A stretch of DNA of 64,000 nucleotides from Planctomycetota bacterium (GTDB taxonomy: Bacteria > Planctomycetota > Planctomycetia > Pirellulales > Pirellulaceae). The notes under the pieces were generated by a model. That model searched no databases. It was not told the origin of the DNA and saw only the letters and a program-made list of their open reading frames with translations. The DNA is taken from contig JAPLNM010000035.1 of assembly GCA_026692845.1 (NCBI GenBank), forward strand, positions 1-64,000. Reading direction: 5' to 3'. Shown piece by piece: positions 28,907 to 38,275 of the stretch (position 1 is the first letter of the stretch; each line of letters starts with the position of its first letter). The position numbers and the translations under genes are program-made.

Positions 28907-31900
28907 AATCCAATTCGACTCGACTTCGAACATCTCTGGGAATCCTACTGCTTGCAGCCATCGGATGCAGTCCCTCACCCTCCTCTAGCCAACCCACGCT
29001 CCCTCCCCCGACCTCGGGGCGTGCTGCGGGGCAACCCGAACAAGTCCGAGCCAGTTCTCTGAAGGCTTTGAAACTGCTCGAAGCCAGTCGATTCGATGAG
29101 GCTTGGGAAGAATGCCAAAAGGTGCTGTTCACTTCGCCTAACGATGCCCGGGCCCTATACGTTTCGGCCGAGGTTCTCGTACATCGCAAAAAGATCGATC
29201 AAGCTCTCGCGATGGTCGATCGGATCGCGATAAGCGATCCGGAGTATGGACTGCTGGCTCACCGCTCGGCCATGAATTGGTGCTCGGATCGATCGTCGGT
29301 GGTCGCCGCCGAGGAAAGGGCCAATAAAATCCTCGAACGAAAACCCGATGATTACGAAACCAACAAATTCCTAGCCGCCCTTTTGGATCTTCAGGGACGA
29401 CGTTTCGAATCCTCGTTGGTCATGCAAAAGCTCGTTCGATCCAGCGCCGTGGACCTTACCACCTTGGTGCTCGCCATCGACACGGTCAAACCCGTCGCCG
29501 GAGACGAACTGAGCCTCAAGAAACTCGAACGCAATCCAAAGGAAATCCGACTCAAAAGCTCGCTGGCCTTTGGTGCCATGTACGAAAAGAAACCCGAACA
29601 AGCCGAGTTGCTCTTCCGAGAGATCTTGCAGACCGACCGATCCGCGACGGCCCTTTGGATCGGACTTGGGCTCTCGCTGATCGACCAAGAGAAATGGATT
29701 GAACTGAGCGATTGGTACCAACAAGCTCCCCGGAAAGCCATGGAGTTGTTCCCCGACTATTGGCGAGCCATGGGGCTTTGGTTGCTCCACCAAAATCGGC
29801 ATCAGGATGCTGCAAAGTGTTTCACCAGGAGCCTCGAACTCGATCCGATGAACCACTTGGCAGCTGGGCAACTAGCGCAGACCCTTGCGATTCTCGGGGA
29901 CACCTCCGGCGCGGCTCTGGCCGAGCAAGCGTTTCAAGAAACGCAACTGGCCAATCGAAATCTCAATTACTGCCGCGACGGCAACCGGCGCTCCGAATGG
30001 ATGCTCCAAATCGCCGATACACTCGAAAGCCGTGGTAGGGTCCTCGAAGCGATCTTGTGGCGAGAATTCAACGAACGGTCCAACAACCCAGCCTCAACGA
30101 AAATCAAAGAATTCGAAATCCTTCGTAGCCGCCTTAGCCAATCCGGACCGTCCACCCTCCAAACCCGACTCGACCGGTCCTCAGACGCTTATCCTGCCAT
30201 CGATTGGACTTCATTGACCCAATCGGTATACCCCTCGGCCGATCACCCGACGGCACGGCTAGGAAAAGCTGGGGGTGTCCAAGCCAAACTCGGATGGATC
30301 GATGTGGCCAAAGAACTCCATGCGGACATCGTCTATCGAAACGGCGACGATCCGAAAACCTTGGGAATGCAGACCTATCAAAGCAACGGTGCTGGTGCCG
30401 GAGTCATCGACTACGATCGCGACGGATGGCCCGATCTGTTCGTCTTGCAAGGTGGCTCAGACCCCAGGGATCCTGCGTCAAACGATCCGAATGTACTATT
30501 GCGAAACATCGCCGGATCGAACTTCCGAAATGCTGCCAATGACGCAAAGGTCAACCAGCGCGGGTACGGCCAGGGAATCGCCGTTGGGGATTGGGACCAA
30601 GATGGATTTGCCGACCTGTTCGTATTGAACTTTGGACAGAATCAGCTCTTGAGGAATCAAGGCGATGGGACCTTTGAAGCCATCGTAGTCGAGATGATGA
30701 AACGGGATGTTTCGAACCATCCAGTCTGGAGCGTCAGCGGCGCGATTGCGGATATCAACGGCGATGCGTTACCGGATCTGGTCGAGGTCAACTATGCTTC
30801 AGGAATCGATGTCATTACCCACCTTTGCATTTCCAAAGAAAAAGTACCACAGGTTTGCCGTCCGACCGAATTTCCGGCATCTGAGGACTTCATTTACTTG
30901 AGCGACGGCCAAGGAGGCTTTCGCTTAGCCAACCAAGACTGGAATCTTCCGATGCAAGACGGACGCGGGCTTGGACTGATCGTCGGTAACCTCGATCGAA
31001 AACACGGCAACGACATCTACATCGCCAACGACATGTCGGCAAATAATCTCTACCTCAGCGCCCAGGATCCCAATCGCCCTGGAAGATTTTTGGTGGCAGA
31101 CGAAGCCGTCCGCAGGGGTTGTGCCGTCGACAACCAAGGCAAGCCGCAAGCCAGCATGGGGGTCGGTTGCGCAGACATCGATCGCAACGGTACCCTCGAT
31201 CTATTCATGACGAATTTCATCGATGAGTACAATGCGATCTACCTCCAGAACGAGATGGGCTTTTTCTCCGATGCGTCTCGCCGGTACCGACTGATCGATC
31301 CTAAAAAGAAAACGCTCGGTTTTGGAGCCCAATGCCTGGACCTTGATTGCGATGGCTGGCAGGACCTCATGGTCGTCAACGGGCATGTCGATGATTATCG
31401 ATCCAAGGGTCAACCCTACACGATGCGCCCTGAAGTCTTCTTGCAACGCGACGCTGTTTTCGCACAGCAACCCAACGAATCCTTGGGCGATTTTTTCAAC
31501 AAAGAGTACCTGTCCCGATGCTTGGGATTGTGGGACTTCAATCGCGATGGGCTTGTCGATTGCTACGTCACCCACTTGGATCATCCGCTGTCGATCCTCA
31601 AAAACCAGACCATCACCGATGGAGCTTGGTTCTCCATCGAGCTGACCGGGACCGTATCGGAACGCGATGCGATAGGAGCCATGGTGACGGTTCAAGTCGG
31701 CCAAGAACGCTGGGTTCATCAGCGATTGGCCGGAAACGGCTTCGAATGCACGAATGAAGACTTCATCCACCTGGGGCTTGGAATCTCCCCGAACATTGAT
31801 TCCTTGGAAATCGCCTGGCCTAGCGGTCAAATCTCCCGATGGGAGAACCTGGCCATCAACCGCCGATACCGAGCCGTCGAAGGCCAAGTGGTACTCGACG

Positions 31901-31920
31901 AGGTAAAACTCAGGCAGTAG
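28903..31920 (+). CDS. TPR plus FG-GAP/ASPIC (CRTAC1-like) lipoprotein
   Basis: 1005 aa from the GTG at 28903, which overlaps the previous stop by 4 nt; an upstream ATG at 28879 would lie inside the methyltransferase. The N-terminus LGILLLAAIGCSPSPSSSQ reads as a lipoprotein signal with Cys near residue 22. TPR-like helices fill about 50-390 (ALKLLEASRFDEAWEECQ, DARALYVSAEVLVHRKKID). From about 460, FG-GAP/VCBS calcium-binding repeats appear (DYDRDGWPDLFVLQGG, DWDQDGFADLFVLNFG, DINGDALPDLVEVNY, DIDRNGTLDLFMTNF). The C-terminus holds an ASPIC/UnbV domain (ELTGTVSERDAIGAMVTV, SLEIAWPSGQISRWENL). The family is abundant and uncharacterised in planctomycetes. Likely cell-surface. Confidence 0.88.
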   Translation: MKSNSTRLRTSLGILLLAAIGCSPSPSSSQPTLPPPTSGRAAGQPEQVRASSLKALKLLEASRFDEAWEECQKVLFTSPNDARALYVSAEVLVHRKKIDQALAMVDRIAISDPEYGLLAHRSAMNWCSDRSSVVAAEERANKILERKPDDYETNKFLAALLDLQGRRFESSLVMQKLVRSSAVDLTTLVLAIDTVKPVAGDELSLKKLERNPKEIRLKSSLAFGAMYEKKPEQAELLFREILQTDRSATALWIGLGLSLIDQEKWIELSDWYQQAPRKAMELFPDYWRAMGLWLLHQNRHQDAAKCFTRSLELDPMNHLAAGQLAQTLAILGDTSGAALAEQAFQETQLANRNLNYCRDGNRRSEWMLQIADTLESRGRVLEAILWREFNERSNNPASTKIKEFEILRSRLSQSGPSTLQTRLDRSSDAYPAIDWTSLTQSVYPSADHPTARLGKAGGVQAKLGWIDVAKELHADIVYRNGDDPKTLGMQTYQSNGAGAGVIDYDRDGWPDLFVLQGGSDPRDPASNDPNVLLRNIAGSNFRNAANDAKVNQRGYGQGIAVGDWDQDGFADLFVLNFGQNQLLRNQGDGTFEAIVVEMMKRDVSNHPVWSVSGAIADINGDALPDLVEVNYASGIDVITHLCISKEKVPQVCRPTEFPASEDFIYLSDGQGGFRLANQDWNLPMQDGRGLGLIVGNLDRKHGNDIYIANDMSANNLYLSAQDPNRPGRFLVADEAVRRGCAVDNQGKPQASMGVGCADIDRNGTLDLFMTNFIDEYNAIYLQNEMGFFSDASRRYRLIDPKKKTLGFGAQCLDLDCDGWQDLMVVNGHVDDYRSKGQPYTMRPEVFLQRDAVFAQQPNESLGDFFNKEYLSRCLGLWDFNRDGLVDCYVTHLDHPLSILKNQTITDGAWFSIELTGTVSERDAIGAMVTVQVGQERWVHQRLAGNGFECTNEDFIHLGLGISPNIDSLEIAWPSGQISRWENLAINRRYRAVEGQVVLDEVKLRQ

Positions 31921-31952
31921 GCACTAGGACGGGCCTCTTTGGCTGCCGCTTC

Positions 31953-33173
31953 CTAACGCAGAGGAGTCTTTGCCGGGACACTCGGAGAAGATTCCGCGTT
32001 CCAAAAGCCGATACGACCGATGGCATCTTGAAGTTCGCAGTCGGCTTGATGCCATTGCGACCAACGCTCAATCTCCTGAGCCTTGGCTCGATAAAGTTCG
32101 AGTCCTGCTTGGACCTGTTCTGGTAGATTCCCTTTGAAGTCCGAGATTGCCTTAAGGTTTTCGCATCGCTCGGAAAGCGTTTCGGTCTTCTGGACTGCAA
32201 GCTTCCAACGCTCGACAGCAAGCGACTTGGATCTATACGCAGCAGCCGTTTCGATACGGATCTGATCGCTGCGGATTCGGATCCAATCATCGAGCCCCTT
32301 TTCCAGTTGGGAAATCTGATCTAGCGATGGTCGATGCGCAAGCAAACGCCTAGGATCCTTGGGGCCCCACAACATCTTGAGACCGATTGGGAAGCTAGAA
32401 AACCCATCGATCAGCGCCATGGCTTCCTCGGTAAATCCATCCCCATGCTTACGCACACAGCCGAGCGCTCGCAATTCGGCGCGATTTGCAAGTGCCCAAG
32501 ACTCGACATCGCATTGCTCAGACAGATCCGGGGTTGGACAAGTAGTTTCTTCGGGCAGGTAGGAACAAGCCCATTCGGGCCCCACCAAAAGCGAAAGTTC
32601 GTCGCGAAGCCGCGACTGTTGATTCTCGATCTGGAGTTTTTGATCGCGAAGATCGATCAAGGCACGTTTTAGCTCCGTCGTATCGTCGACCTGACCACCG
32701 ATTTCGATCAGTTCCTCTTCGACATCCATTTGATCCAAAACGTACGCTTCAGCTTCGGATTGCAAGGCCAAGCCCATCTGGCAAGCGACTAGCGCATAGT
32801 GCAGCTTCAGGGCTGCGACCGCCGACTTGAAACGGGCTTGGTTTTCCAATTCCCTCGATACGCAATTCCAAAGCGTATGCTGTTGCTGGATCGACTTTTT
32901 CGATAGCAAAGTCCACTTCGATGGGGCCGACCAAGCATCCCGTGCTTGTGCCAACACTTGGCCTTGTCGGCTCTCGCGAAATGCAGCGTCAGCCAATTCT
33001 CGAGGGCGATCTTCTTGAGCTTGCTGCGCGTGGGCGACCCTGACGCTATGCCCACTGCTCAGCAGCAGGCACATCGCTATCGACGATAACAGAGTGATCG
33101 ACCGTCTCGATACCATCGCCCGCGAAATGAACCTCCGGAGAGCACCTAAGCCTCGACTTGCGAAAGCTAGCAA
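31953..33173 (-). CDS. TolC/OEP-like coiled-coil outer membrane efflux-type protein (divergent)
   Basis: A 406-aa protein. A signal peptide (about 24-48, ITLLSSIAMCLLLSSGHSVRVAHA) precedes a mostly helical Gln/Glu/Leu-rich body. Long heptad-like helices at about 100-200 (LKRALIDLRDQKLQIENQQSRL is part) and about 290-390 resemble the periplasmic helical barrel of outer-membrane efflux proteins. The intervening segment with LSLLVG and TPDL echoes the LLG..DL region of the OEP family. Alignment is weak, so the assignment rests on helix layout. No partner MFP or RND gene is adjacent. It converges with the FG-GAP lipoprotein gene. Confidence 0.55.
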   Translation of the reverse strand: MLAFASRGLGALRRFISRAMVSRRSITLLSSIAMCLLLSSGHSVRVAHAQQAQEDRPRELADAAFRESRQGQVLAQARDAWSAPSKWTLLSKKSIQQQHTLWNCVSRELENQARFKSAVAALKLHYALVACQMGLALQSEAEAYVLDQMDVEEELIEIGGQVDDTTELKRALIDLRDQKLQIENQQSRLRDELSLLVGPEWACSYLPEETTCPTPDLSEQCDVESWALANRAELRALGCVRKHGDGFTEEAMALIDGFSSFPIGLKMLWGPKDPRRLLAHRPSLDQISQLEKGLDDWIRIRSDQIRIETAAAYRSKSLAVERWKLAVQKTETLSERCENLKAISDFKGNLPEQVQAGLELYRAKAQEIERWSQWHQADCELQDAIGRIGFWNAESSPSVPAKTPLR

Positions 33174-33699
33174 ACCGCACTACCGAGCCCGTTGTAGGGG
33201 TTCGGCTCGTACACACTCCTTAGCATCGATTTCCGATGGTAGGAAACTCAACGATTCTTCCTAGCGTTCCGGCCGGGCAAAATGGGTCGGCTTTGCCGGA
33301 TCCGCTTTGGCCACCTCCCTATGGGAACTTCTTTAGGCAACTGTCGAATGGCAAAATTAAAAATTTTTTAACAGATTTCACGGACCAAACCTAAGTAAGA
33401 GTACTCGCAAGGTTCCTGTTTGTTATATTCTCGAAGTCGGCTTGGGGTACCTCCCAGCACCCTGCCGTCTAAAGCGCACTGCCACGAACGCCTTCGGGCG
33501 TTCGATGGTGGTGCGTAACAGGGCCGATTGGGCTCTGCATAATCCGCAAAAGATAATCTGCAGAAGCGGCATAATCCTCAGTAGTGGCCCATCTATCGCC
33601 ACAAGGGCTCGACATGTCGGTACCATGATGCGGCTGATTCTTGCGAGCCGCATGCGAGCCAAATACGAGCCGAAACCGTCCAATTCTTTGCCGAGATCA
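33174..33699. other. 526-bp leader/intergenic region upstream of the CrtI-like gene
   Basis: Lies between the divergent TolC-like gene and the desaturase. It contains an AT-rich patch at about 33350-33372 (AAAATTAAAAATTTTTTAAC) and a TATATT hexamer near 33425 that may belong to a promoter. A very stable hairpin occupies 33474-33516 (separate entry). The desaturase frame stays open back to 33442, but that stretch lacks domain features and includes the hairpin. I treat it as leader, not protein. Confidence 0.5.
33474..33516 (+). other. 43-nt stable hairpin with UUCG tetraloop in the crtI-like leader
   Basis: An 8-bp perfect stem CGAACGCC / GGCGTTCG closes a TTCG loop at 33493-33496, the C(UUCG)G tetraloop known for exceptional stability. 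Pairing continues outward past one bulged A (33505): 33475-33484 pairs with 33506-33515, with two G-U wobbles, giving about 18 bp in total. No T-run follows, so it is not a typical intrinsic terminator. It lies 184-226 nt before the ATG at 33700. Confidence 0.7.
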
Positions 33700-35259
33700 A
33701 TGAAAAAAAAGAAAATTGTCGTCATCGGTGCTGGTCCTGGCGGACTGGCTGCTGCCATGCAACTTGGGTTTGCCGGTGCGGAAGTGACGGTGCTTGAGGC
33801 AAAATCGGTTGTCGGGGGTCGTTGTTCGACGATCCACGCCGGCGATTATCGCTTTGACCTGGGTCCGACGTTTTATCTGTATCCGCGAATTCTCAAGGAG
33901 ATTTTCGAATCGGTCGGGTACGACATCGACCAAGTCATCCCGATGAAACGCCTTACGCCGCAGTACCGTGTGGCATTTGAAGCTGGCGGTCATTTGGATT
34001 GCACGCATCTTTTGGATGACATGGACGCGCAGATAGCCAAGCTATCCCCTGAAGACGTTGGGCAACTGAAAAAGTACTTGGACCACAACCGGGTGAAACT
34101 GGCCAAGTTCCGTCCTATTCTCGAAAGCCCCTTTAATTCGCTCAAGGACTATCTGAGTCCTTCGCTGATGGCCGCAGTACCCTACGTCAAACCCTGGATG
34201 TCGCTTGGTCAGGAACTCCAACGTTACTTCAAAGATCCACGCCTTGTGATCGCTTTTTCCTTCCAAGCCAAGTACTTGGGAATGTCGCCGTTTCGCTGCC
34301 CGAGTCTTTTCTCGATCCTTTCGTTTCTCGAATACGAGTATGGAGTCTACCATCCGATCGGAGGGTGTGGCCAAGTCAGTCGTCGAATGGCTGATGTGGC
34401 CCAGGAGTTGGGATGCACGATCCGGTTGAACGAACCGGTTCGCAAGCTTCAGTTTTCCGGCAAGCGAGTCACGGCCGTCGAGACCGATCAGGGGACATAC
34501 CAAGCCGATGCGATCGTGATCAATGCGGATTTTGCGCATGCGATGCAGCAACTCGTTCCCGACGAGTTACGCCCGCGCTGGACCGATCGCAAACTAGAGA
34601 CCAAACGGTTTTCTTGCTCAACGTTCATGATGTACTTGGGCCTGCGAGGCCAGTTCCCTGATCTTCCTCACCACACGATTTACATATCGAAGGACTACGA
34701 AGGCAACTTGCGGCAGATCGAGCAAGAGAAGTGTTTGCCTACCGAGCCTTCTTTTTACGTTCAGAATGCCTGCGTGAGCGACCCGAGTCTTGCGGCCCCC
34801 GGCAAGAGTACCCTGTATGTTTTGGTTCCTGTACCGCACTTGAGTCCTCAAACACCTTGGGACGCTAAGCAGACGGCAGCTTACCGAGCCTTGACGTTCA
34901 AGCGTCTTGAATCGATTGGATTGACGGGCCTAGAGGATCGCATCGAGTACGAGAAGATCATCACCCCGGCCGATTGGAAGGACGACTACTCGGTCTACCG
35001 TGGAGCAACGTTCAACTTGGCACACAATCTCGGCCAGATGCTCCACAAGCGGCCCCATAACAAATTCGAGGATCTCGAAAGCGTCTATTTGGTCGGAGGT
35101 GGCACACACCCCGGCAGTGGACTTCCGGTGATTTATGAATCCTCGCGCATCACGTGCCGTCAGTTGCTCTCCGAGTTCGATTTGCCCAACGGCTTTATCG
35201 ACGAATTAAAACCACTGAACGCTCCGAGTCCCCTCGAATCGACTTTAGTCAACCGCTAG
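33700..35259 (+). CDS. CrtI-type carotenoid (phytoene) desaturase
   Basis: 519 aa from the ATG at 33700, the point where a normal family N-terminus begins; the upstream extension to 33442 lacks homology-like features. The FAD-binding Rossmann motif VVIGAGPGGLAAAMQLG is at residues 7-23, followed by VLEAKSVVGGRCSTI. The CrtI C-terminal signature appears as VYLVGGGTHPGSGLPVIYES. YHPIGGCGQVSRRMADVA matches the substrate-domain glycine motif. These enzymes dehydrogenate phytoene-type carotenes, or act as isomerases or oxidases in variant families. No crtB or other crt gene is adjacent. A glutathione peroxidase gene starts 7 nt downstream, suggesting a shared oxidative-stress context. Confidence 0.9.
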   Translation: MKKKKIVVIGAGPGGLAAAMQLGFAGAEVTVLEAKSVVGGRCSTIHAGDYRFDLGPTFYLYPRILKEIFESVGYDIDQVIPMKRLTPQYRVAFEAGGHLDCTHLLDDMDAQIAKLSPEDVGQLKKYLDHNRVKLAKFRPILESPFNSLKDYLSPSLMAAVPYVKPWMSLGQELQRYFKDPRLVIAFSFQAKYLGMSPFRCPSLFSILSFLEYEYGVYHPIGGCGQVSRRMADVAQELGCTIRLNEPVRKLQFSGKRVTAVETDQGTYQADAIVINADFAHAMQQLVPDELRPRWTDRKLETKRFSCSTFMMYLGLRGQFPDLPHHTIYISKDYEGNLRQIEQEKCLPTEPSFYVQNACVSDPSLAAPGKSTLYVLVPVPHLSPQTPWDAKQTAAYRALTFKRLESIGLTGLEDRIEYEKIITPADWKDDYSVYRGATFNLAHNLGQMLHKRPHNKFEDLESVYLVGGGTHPGSGLPVIYESSRITCRQLLSEFDLPNGFIDELKPLNAPSPLESTLVNR

Positions 35260-35266
35260 TGCGCCA

Positions 35267-35926
35267 ATGTCCAGTCCCCAGGAGCCAACAAGTCGACGCA
35301 TCGGAACATACGGGTCATACCGATCGATCGTACTGGCAGCACTTACGATAATTGCCATAGTCGTTTTCCTCGGAGGTCTTTCGAGTTTTACCTCTCCATC
35401 CCAAGGACGATCCAATCCGATGAACAGTTCGAGTAGCCAGCAGTGGTTTTCGCTTGGGGCCAAGCAGATGGATGGATCTTCGTTGCCGATCGAGTCCTTG
35501 CGGGGTCGGATTGTTTTGGTCGTCAATGTCGCGAGTAAATGCGGATTTACGCCGCAGTACAAGCAACTTCAGGAGTTGCATGATCGGTTCGGTTCCAAGG
35601 GGCTTACGATTCTCGCATTCCCCTGCAATCAGTTTGGCGGGCAGGAACCTGGCAACGACACCCAGATCCTCGAATTCTGCAGCACCAACTACGGCGTGAC
35701 TTTCCCAGTGATGTCGAAAATCCAAGTCAACGGTGCCCAGGCCGATCCAATCTACATGCATCTAAAGAAGCAATCACCGGGTTTGCTCGGCTCCGAAGCC
35801 ATCAAATGGAACTTCACCAAGTTCCTCGTCGACCAACAGGGCAACGTCATCACGCGTTATGCGCCGACGACCTCACCGAACGACATCGCTCGGGACATCG
35901 AGAAACTCCTGACTTCAGAGGGATAG
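35267..35926 (+). CDS. Glutathione peroxidase family protein with N-terminal membrane anchor
   Basis: A 219-aa protein. The membrane or signal helix lies at about residues 20-40 (SIVLAALTIIAIVVFLGGLS). The thioredoxin-fold peroxidase domain follows from about 58. The peroxidatic residue is Cys92 in NVASKCGFTPQY, a cysteine and not selenocysteine; the partner Gln126 is in NQFGGQEPG and the Trp-Asn pair is 181-182 in KWNFTKFLV. Bacterial Cys-type members usually use thioredoxin and reduce lipid hydroperoxides. It is tightly linked to the carotenoid desaturase (7-nt gap) and the NHL gene (11-nt gap). Acts at the membrane, probably outward-facing. Confidence 0.93.
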   Translation: MSSPQEPTSRRIGTYGSYRSIVLAALTIIAIVVFLGGLSSFTSPSQGRSNPMNSSSSQQWFSLGAKQMDGSSLPIESLRGRIVLVVNVASKCGFTPQYKQLQELHDRFGSKGLTILAFPCNQFGGQEPGNDTQILEFCSTNYGVTFPVMSKIQVNGAQADPIYMHLKKQSPGLLGSEAIKWNFTKFLVDQQGNVITRYAPTTSPNDIARDIEKLLTSEG

Positions 35927-35937
35927 AACGGTCCAAA

Positions 35938-37065
35938 ATGGGTTTGTCCAATAGGATCGATAGACGGGTTGCGACGGCCCAAATTGGATTGGGGCTTCTC
36001 GGGAGCCTGATCGCCCGGACCCAAGCCCAATCGGATGGGGCTTGGAAAATCGAAAACATCGCAGGGACTGGAATCGCAGGATCCCAAGGAGACCGAGGAC
36101 CTGCGCTCATGGCGCAACTCGACAATCCGTTTGGAGTGGTGCGCGGTCCAGATGGCGACATCTGGTTCTGCGAATACACCGGCCAACGTGTACGCAAGAT
36201 CCGTGCCGATGGGACAGTCGAAACCATCGTCGGAACCGGACAGAAAGGCTACACCGGGGATCGTTCGGCGGCACGCCAAGCGACGATGAACTTACCCCAC
36301 GAAATCCGTTTCGATTCGGCGGGGGATTTGTACATCGTCGACATGCAAAACCATGCGATCCGCAAAGTGGAACTTGCCACGATGCAAATCACCACGATTG
36401 CCGGAACGGGCAATCCGGGTTACTCCGGAGACGGTCGGCCGGCGATCGAAGCGCAGTTCAAACAGCCGCATAGCATCCAGTTTGGTCCCGAAGGAGATCT
36501 TTATGTTTGCGATATCGGCAATCATGTCATCCGACGAATCGACAGCAAAACGCAGATCATATCCACGTATGCAGGCACCGGCCTGCCCGGGCCTACTCCA
36601 GACGGTGCGCCCCTTGCAGCGACCCCCTTGAAGGGCCCCCGAACGATCGACTTCGATAGCCATGGCGATTTGTGGTTGGCCACACGGGAGGGAAACCAGG
36701 TGTTTCGCATCGATCGCAAGCAGGGGCGATACCACCATATCGCCGGTACAGGCCAAAACGGACTTGAGGGGGACGGTGGACCTGCCAAACTCGCCAAACT
36801 CAACGGACCCAAAGGGATCGCGTTGGACAACCAAGGGGGAGTCTGGCTTGCCGATACAGAGAATCACTGCGTCCGGCGCATCGATTCCGATACAGGGCGA
36901 ATCGAGCGGATTGCAGGAACCGGTATCCAGGGGGATGGACCAGTCGGTGATCCTTTGAAGTGCAGGCTCGCAAGGCTCCATGGAATCTATGTCGATCGCG
37001 ATGGTTCGATCTTGATTGCAGACAGCCAAGCTCATCGAATCCGTAGGCTCTACCGAGAAAAATAA
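35938..37065 (+). CDS. Secreted NHL-repeat beta-propeller protein
   Basis: 375 aa from the ATG at 35938; the open frame further upstream overlaps the peroxidase gene. The N-terminus (RRVATAQIGLGLLGSLIARTQAQ) looks like a signal peptide. Six NHL-type blades follow, with recurring phrases IAGTGIAGSQGDRGPA, IVGTGQKGYTGDRSAA, IAGTGNPGYSGDGRPA, YAGTGLPGPTPDGAP and IAGTGQNGLEGDGGPA. Each is followed by a D-N-x-x-R segment (DMQNHAIRKVE, DIGNHVIRRID, DTENHCVRRID). No catalytic residues are recognisable. It is last in the desaturase-peroxidase-NHL set. Confidence 0.9.
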   Translation: MGLSNRIDRRVATAQIGLGLLGSLIARTQAQSDGAWKIENIAGTGIAGSQGDRGPALMAQLDNPFGVVRGPDGDIWFCEYTGQRVRKIRADGTVETIVGTGQKGYTGDRSAARQATMNLPHEIRFDSAGDLYIVDMQNHAIRKVELATMQITTIAGTGNPGYSGDGRPAIEAQFKQPHSIQFGPEGDLYVCDIGNHVIRRIDSKTQIISTYAGTGLPGPTPDGAPLAATPLKGPRTIDFDSHGDLWLATREGNQVFRIDRKQGRYHHIAGTGQNGLEGDGGPAKLAKLNGPKGIALDNQGGVWLADTENHCVRRIDSDTGRIERIAGTGIQGDGPVGDPLKCRLARLHGIYVDRDGSILIADSQAHRIRRLYREK

Positions 37066-37217
37066 TCGCTAAGGGATACTACTCACGAGCGAATTATTGC
37101 GTTACGTTTTCCAAGGCGACTCTTGTTTTTTTCTCAATCGCCCCAGAACCCTCGGCTAGTCATGAGACGAACGATCCATTAAACTTCGGCGAGGCGATTA
37201 CAAGGATTCTTGGTACC

Positions 37218-37225
37218 AGGAGGAG
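37218..37225 (+). promoter_or_regulatory. Strong Shine-Dalgarno site AGGAGGAG
   Basis: Lies 5 nt before the ATG at 37231. It decides the start of the PstS-like gene over the in-frame TTG at 37210, and is unusual here because most genes in the window lack a recognisable ribosome binding site. Confidence 0.8.
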
Positions 37226-37230
37226 TCGAG

Positions 37231-38244
37231 ATGCTGTGCCGTATTTTGTTGGTCATCGTTGGGACAGTCGGTTTGGCCAATGGCCCGATCGATCAGGCCC
37301 GCGCACAGGATGCTGAGAAAAACGATCAGCACCTGGCTCTGATGCATCTGATCGAGTCTCTCGAACCCTATCGTCCCAATGGGGAGATACGAGGTACGGC
37401 GATCATGTCCGGATCGACTACCATGCAATCCCTGGCTCGATCTTGGTCGGAGCGATTCCGTCAATTCCATCCCGAGGTTGTACTGACCAAAGGAAAAGAT
37501 GGGACCGAAAATGCCCTGCAAGAGATCTCGGAAACCCCTGGTGTGATCGCCGGAGCCAGCCGCCCCTTGACCGAAGCTGAACTCGCAGGCCTCAAGAGCA
37601 AGAACTGTAAAGAACCGATATCCGTGATCGTCGCCTTGGATCCGTTGGCACTCTATGTCCACATCGACAACCCGATCAATAGCATTACCCCGGAACAACT
37701 AGAAGCGATATTCCGAGCACCCTCTGCCGATAAACCGCACGCAGCCAAGTGGGGAGATCTAGGCGTCAAAGGTGCTTGGGCCGACCAACCGATCCGCATC
37801 CACTCTCGCTCCGATGTCAGCGGTACGACCGGCTTCATCAAGCAATGGGTTGCTGCGGGTTCGGAACTGGCCAAATCGGCTCAAGTCCACGAGACAAACC
37901 ACGATGTGACCAAAGGGGTCGGCAGTGACAAGTACGGTGTAGCGCTGAGTGGCTTTGGCGAGGCGAATCCCACCGTGCGGGGCGTTCCTCTGGTTCTCAA
38001 TGGCGCGGCAATCGAAGCGACCGAAGCGAATTTTCTCGCAGGTAGATACCCATTCGTCCGTCCGCTGATTCTCATCATCGACAAAGAAGCCACAAAAACC
38101 GATGGAGGACTCCGCGAGGGAATCCTGCGGTATGTCCTGAGTCGCGACGGCCAGCTCGAAGCCATCCGCGCGGGATTCTTTCCGCTCGATCCGGCCTTCA
38201 TCCGCAAGCAACTCGATGGGATCAGTGGTCCACAAGTAAGATAG
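37231..38244 (+). CDS. PstS-like phosphate/oxyanion-binding periplasmic protein
   Basis: 337 aa from the ATG at 37231, which follows the AGGAGGAG ribosome binding site. A signal peptide covers about 1-25 (ILLVIVGTVGLANGP). The PBP-like domain shows AIMSGSTTMQSLARSWSERF (anion-binding Ser/Thr loop), ENALQEISETPGVIAGASRP, and SRSDVSGTTGFIKQWV matching the PstS R-S-D-x-S-G-T signature. DKYGVALSGFGEA and LREGILRYVLSRDGQ are also typical. No pstCAB genes follow. The stand-alone form may act as a sensor or carrier rather than in a transporter complex. A PDZ/YbaY protein gene is 31 nt downstream. Confidence 0.88.
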   Translation: MLCRILLVIVGTVGLANGPIDQARAQDAEKNDQHLALMHLIESLEPYRPNGEIRGTAIMSGSTTMQSLARSWSERFRQFHPEVVLTKGKDGTENALQEISETPGVIAGASRPLTEAELAGLKSKNCKEPISVIVALDPLALYVHIDNPINSITPEQLEAIFRAPSADKPHAAKWGDLGVKGAWADQPIRIHSRSDVSGTTGFIKQWVAAGSELAKSAQVHETNHDVTKGVGSDKYGVALSGFGEANPTVRGVPLVLNGAAIEATEANFLAGRYPFVRPLILIIDKEATKTDGGLREGILRYVLSRDGQLEAIRAGFFPLDPAFIRKQLDGISGPQVR

Positions 38245-38275
38245 ACCGTCCAAGGAATCCATAAGGATATTGAAG

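Noticed and set aside
31201-31887. 228-aa ORF antisense to the FG-GAP lipoprotein
   Set aside because: Shadow of repetitive FG-GAP coding sequence, no own motifs.
33442-33699. N-terminal extension of the CrtI-like protein
   Set aside because: Contains the leader hairpin and no family-like residues; the FAD-binding Rossmann motif begins at the ATG at 33700.
35267-35926. Selenoprotein glutathione peroxidase
   Set aside because: The peroxidatic codon is a Cys codon (Cys92), not TGA.
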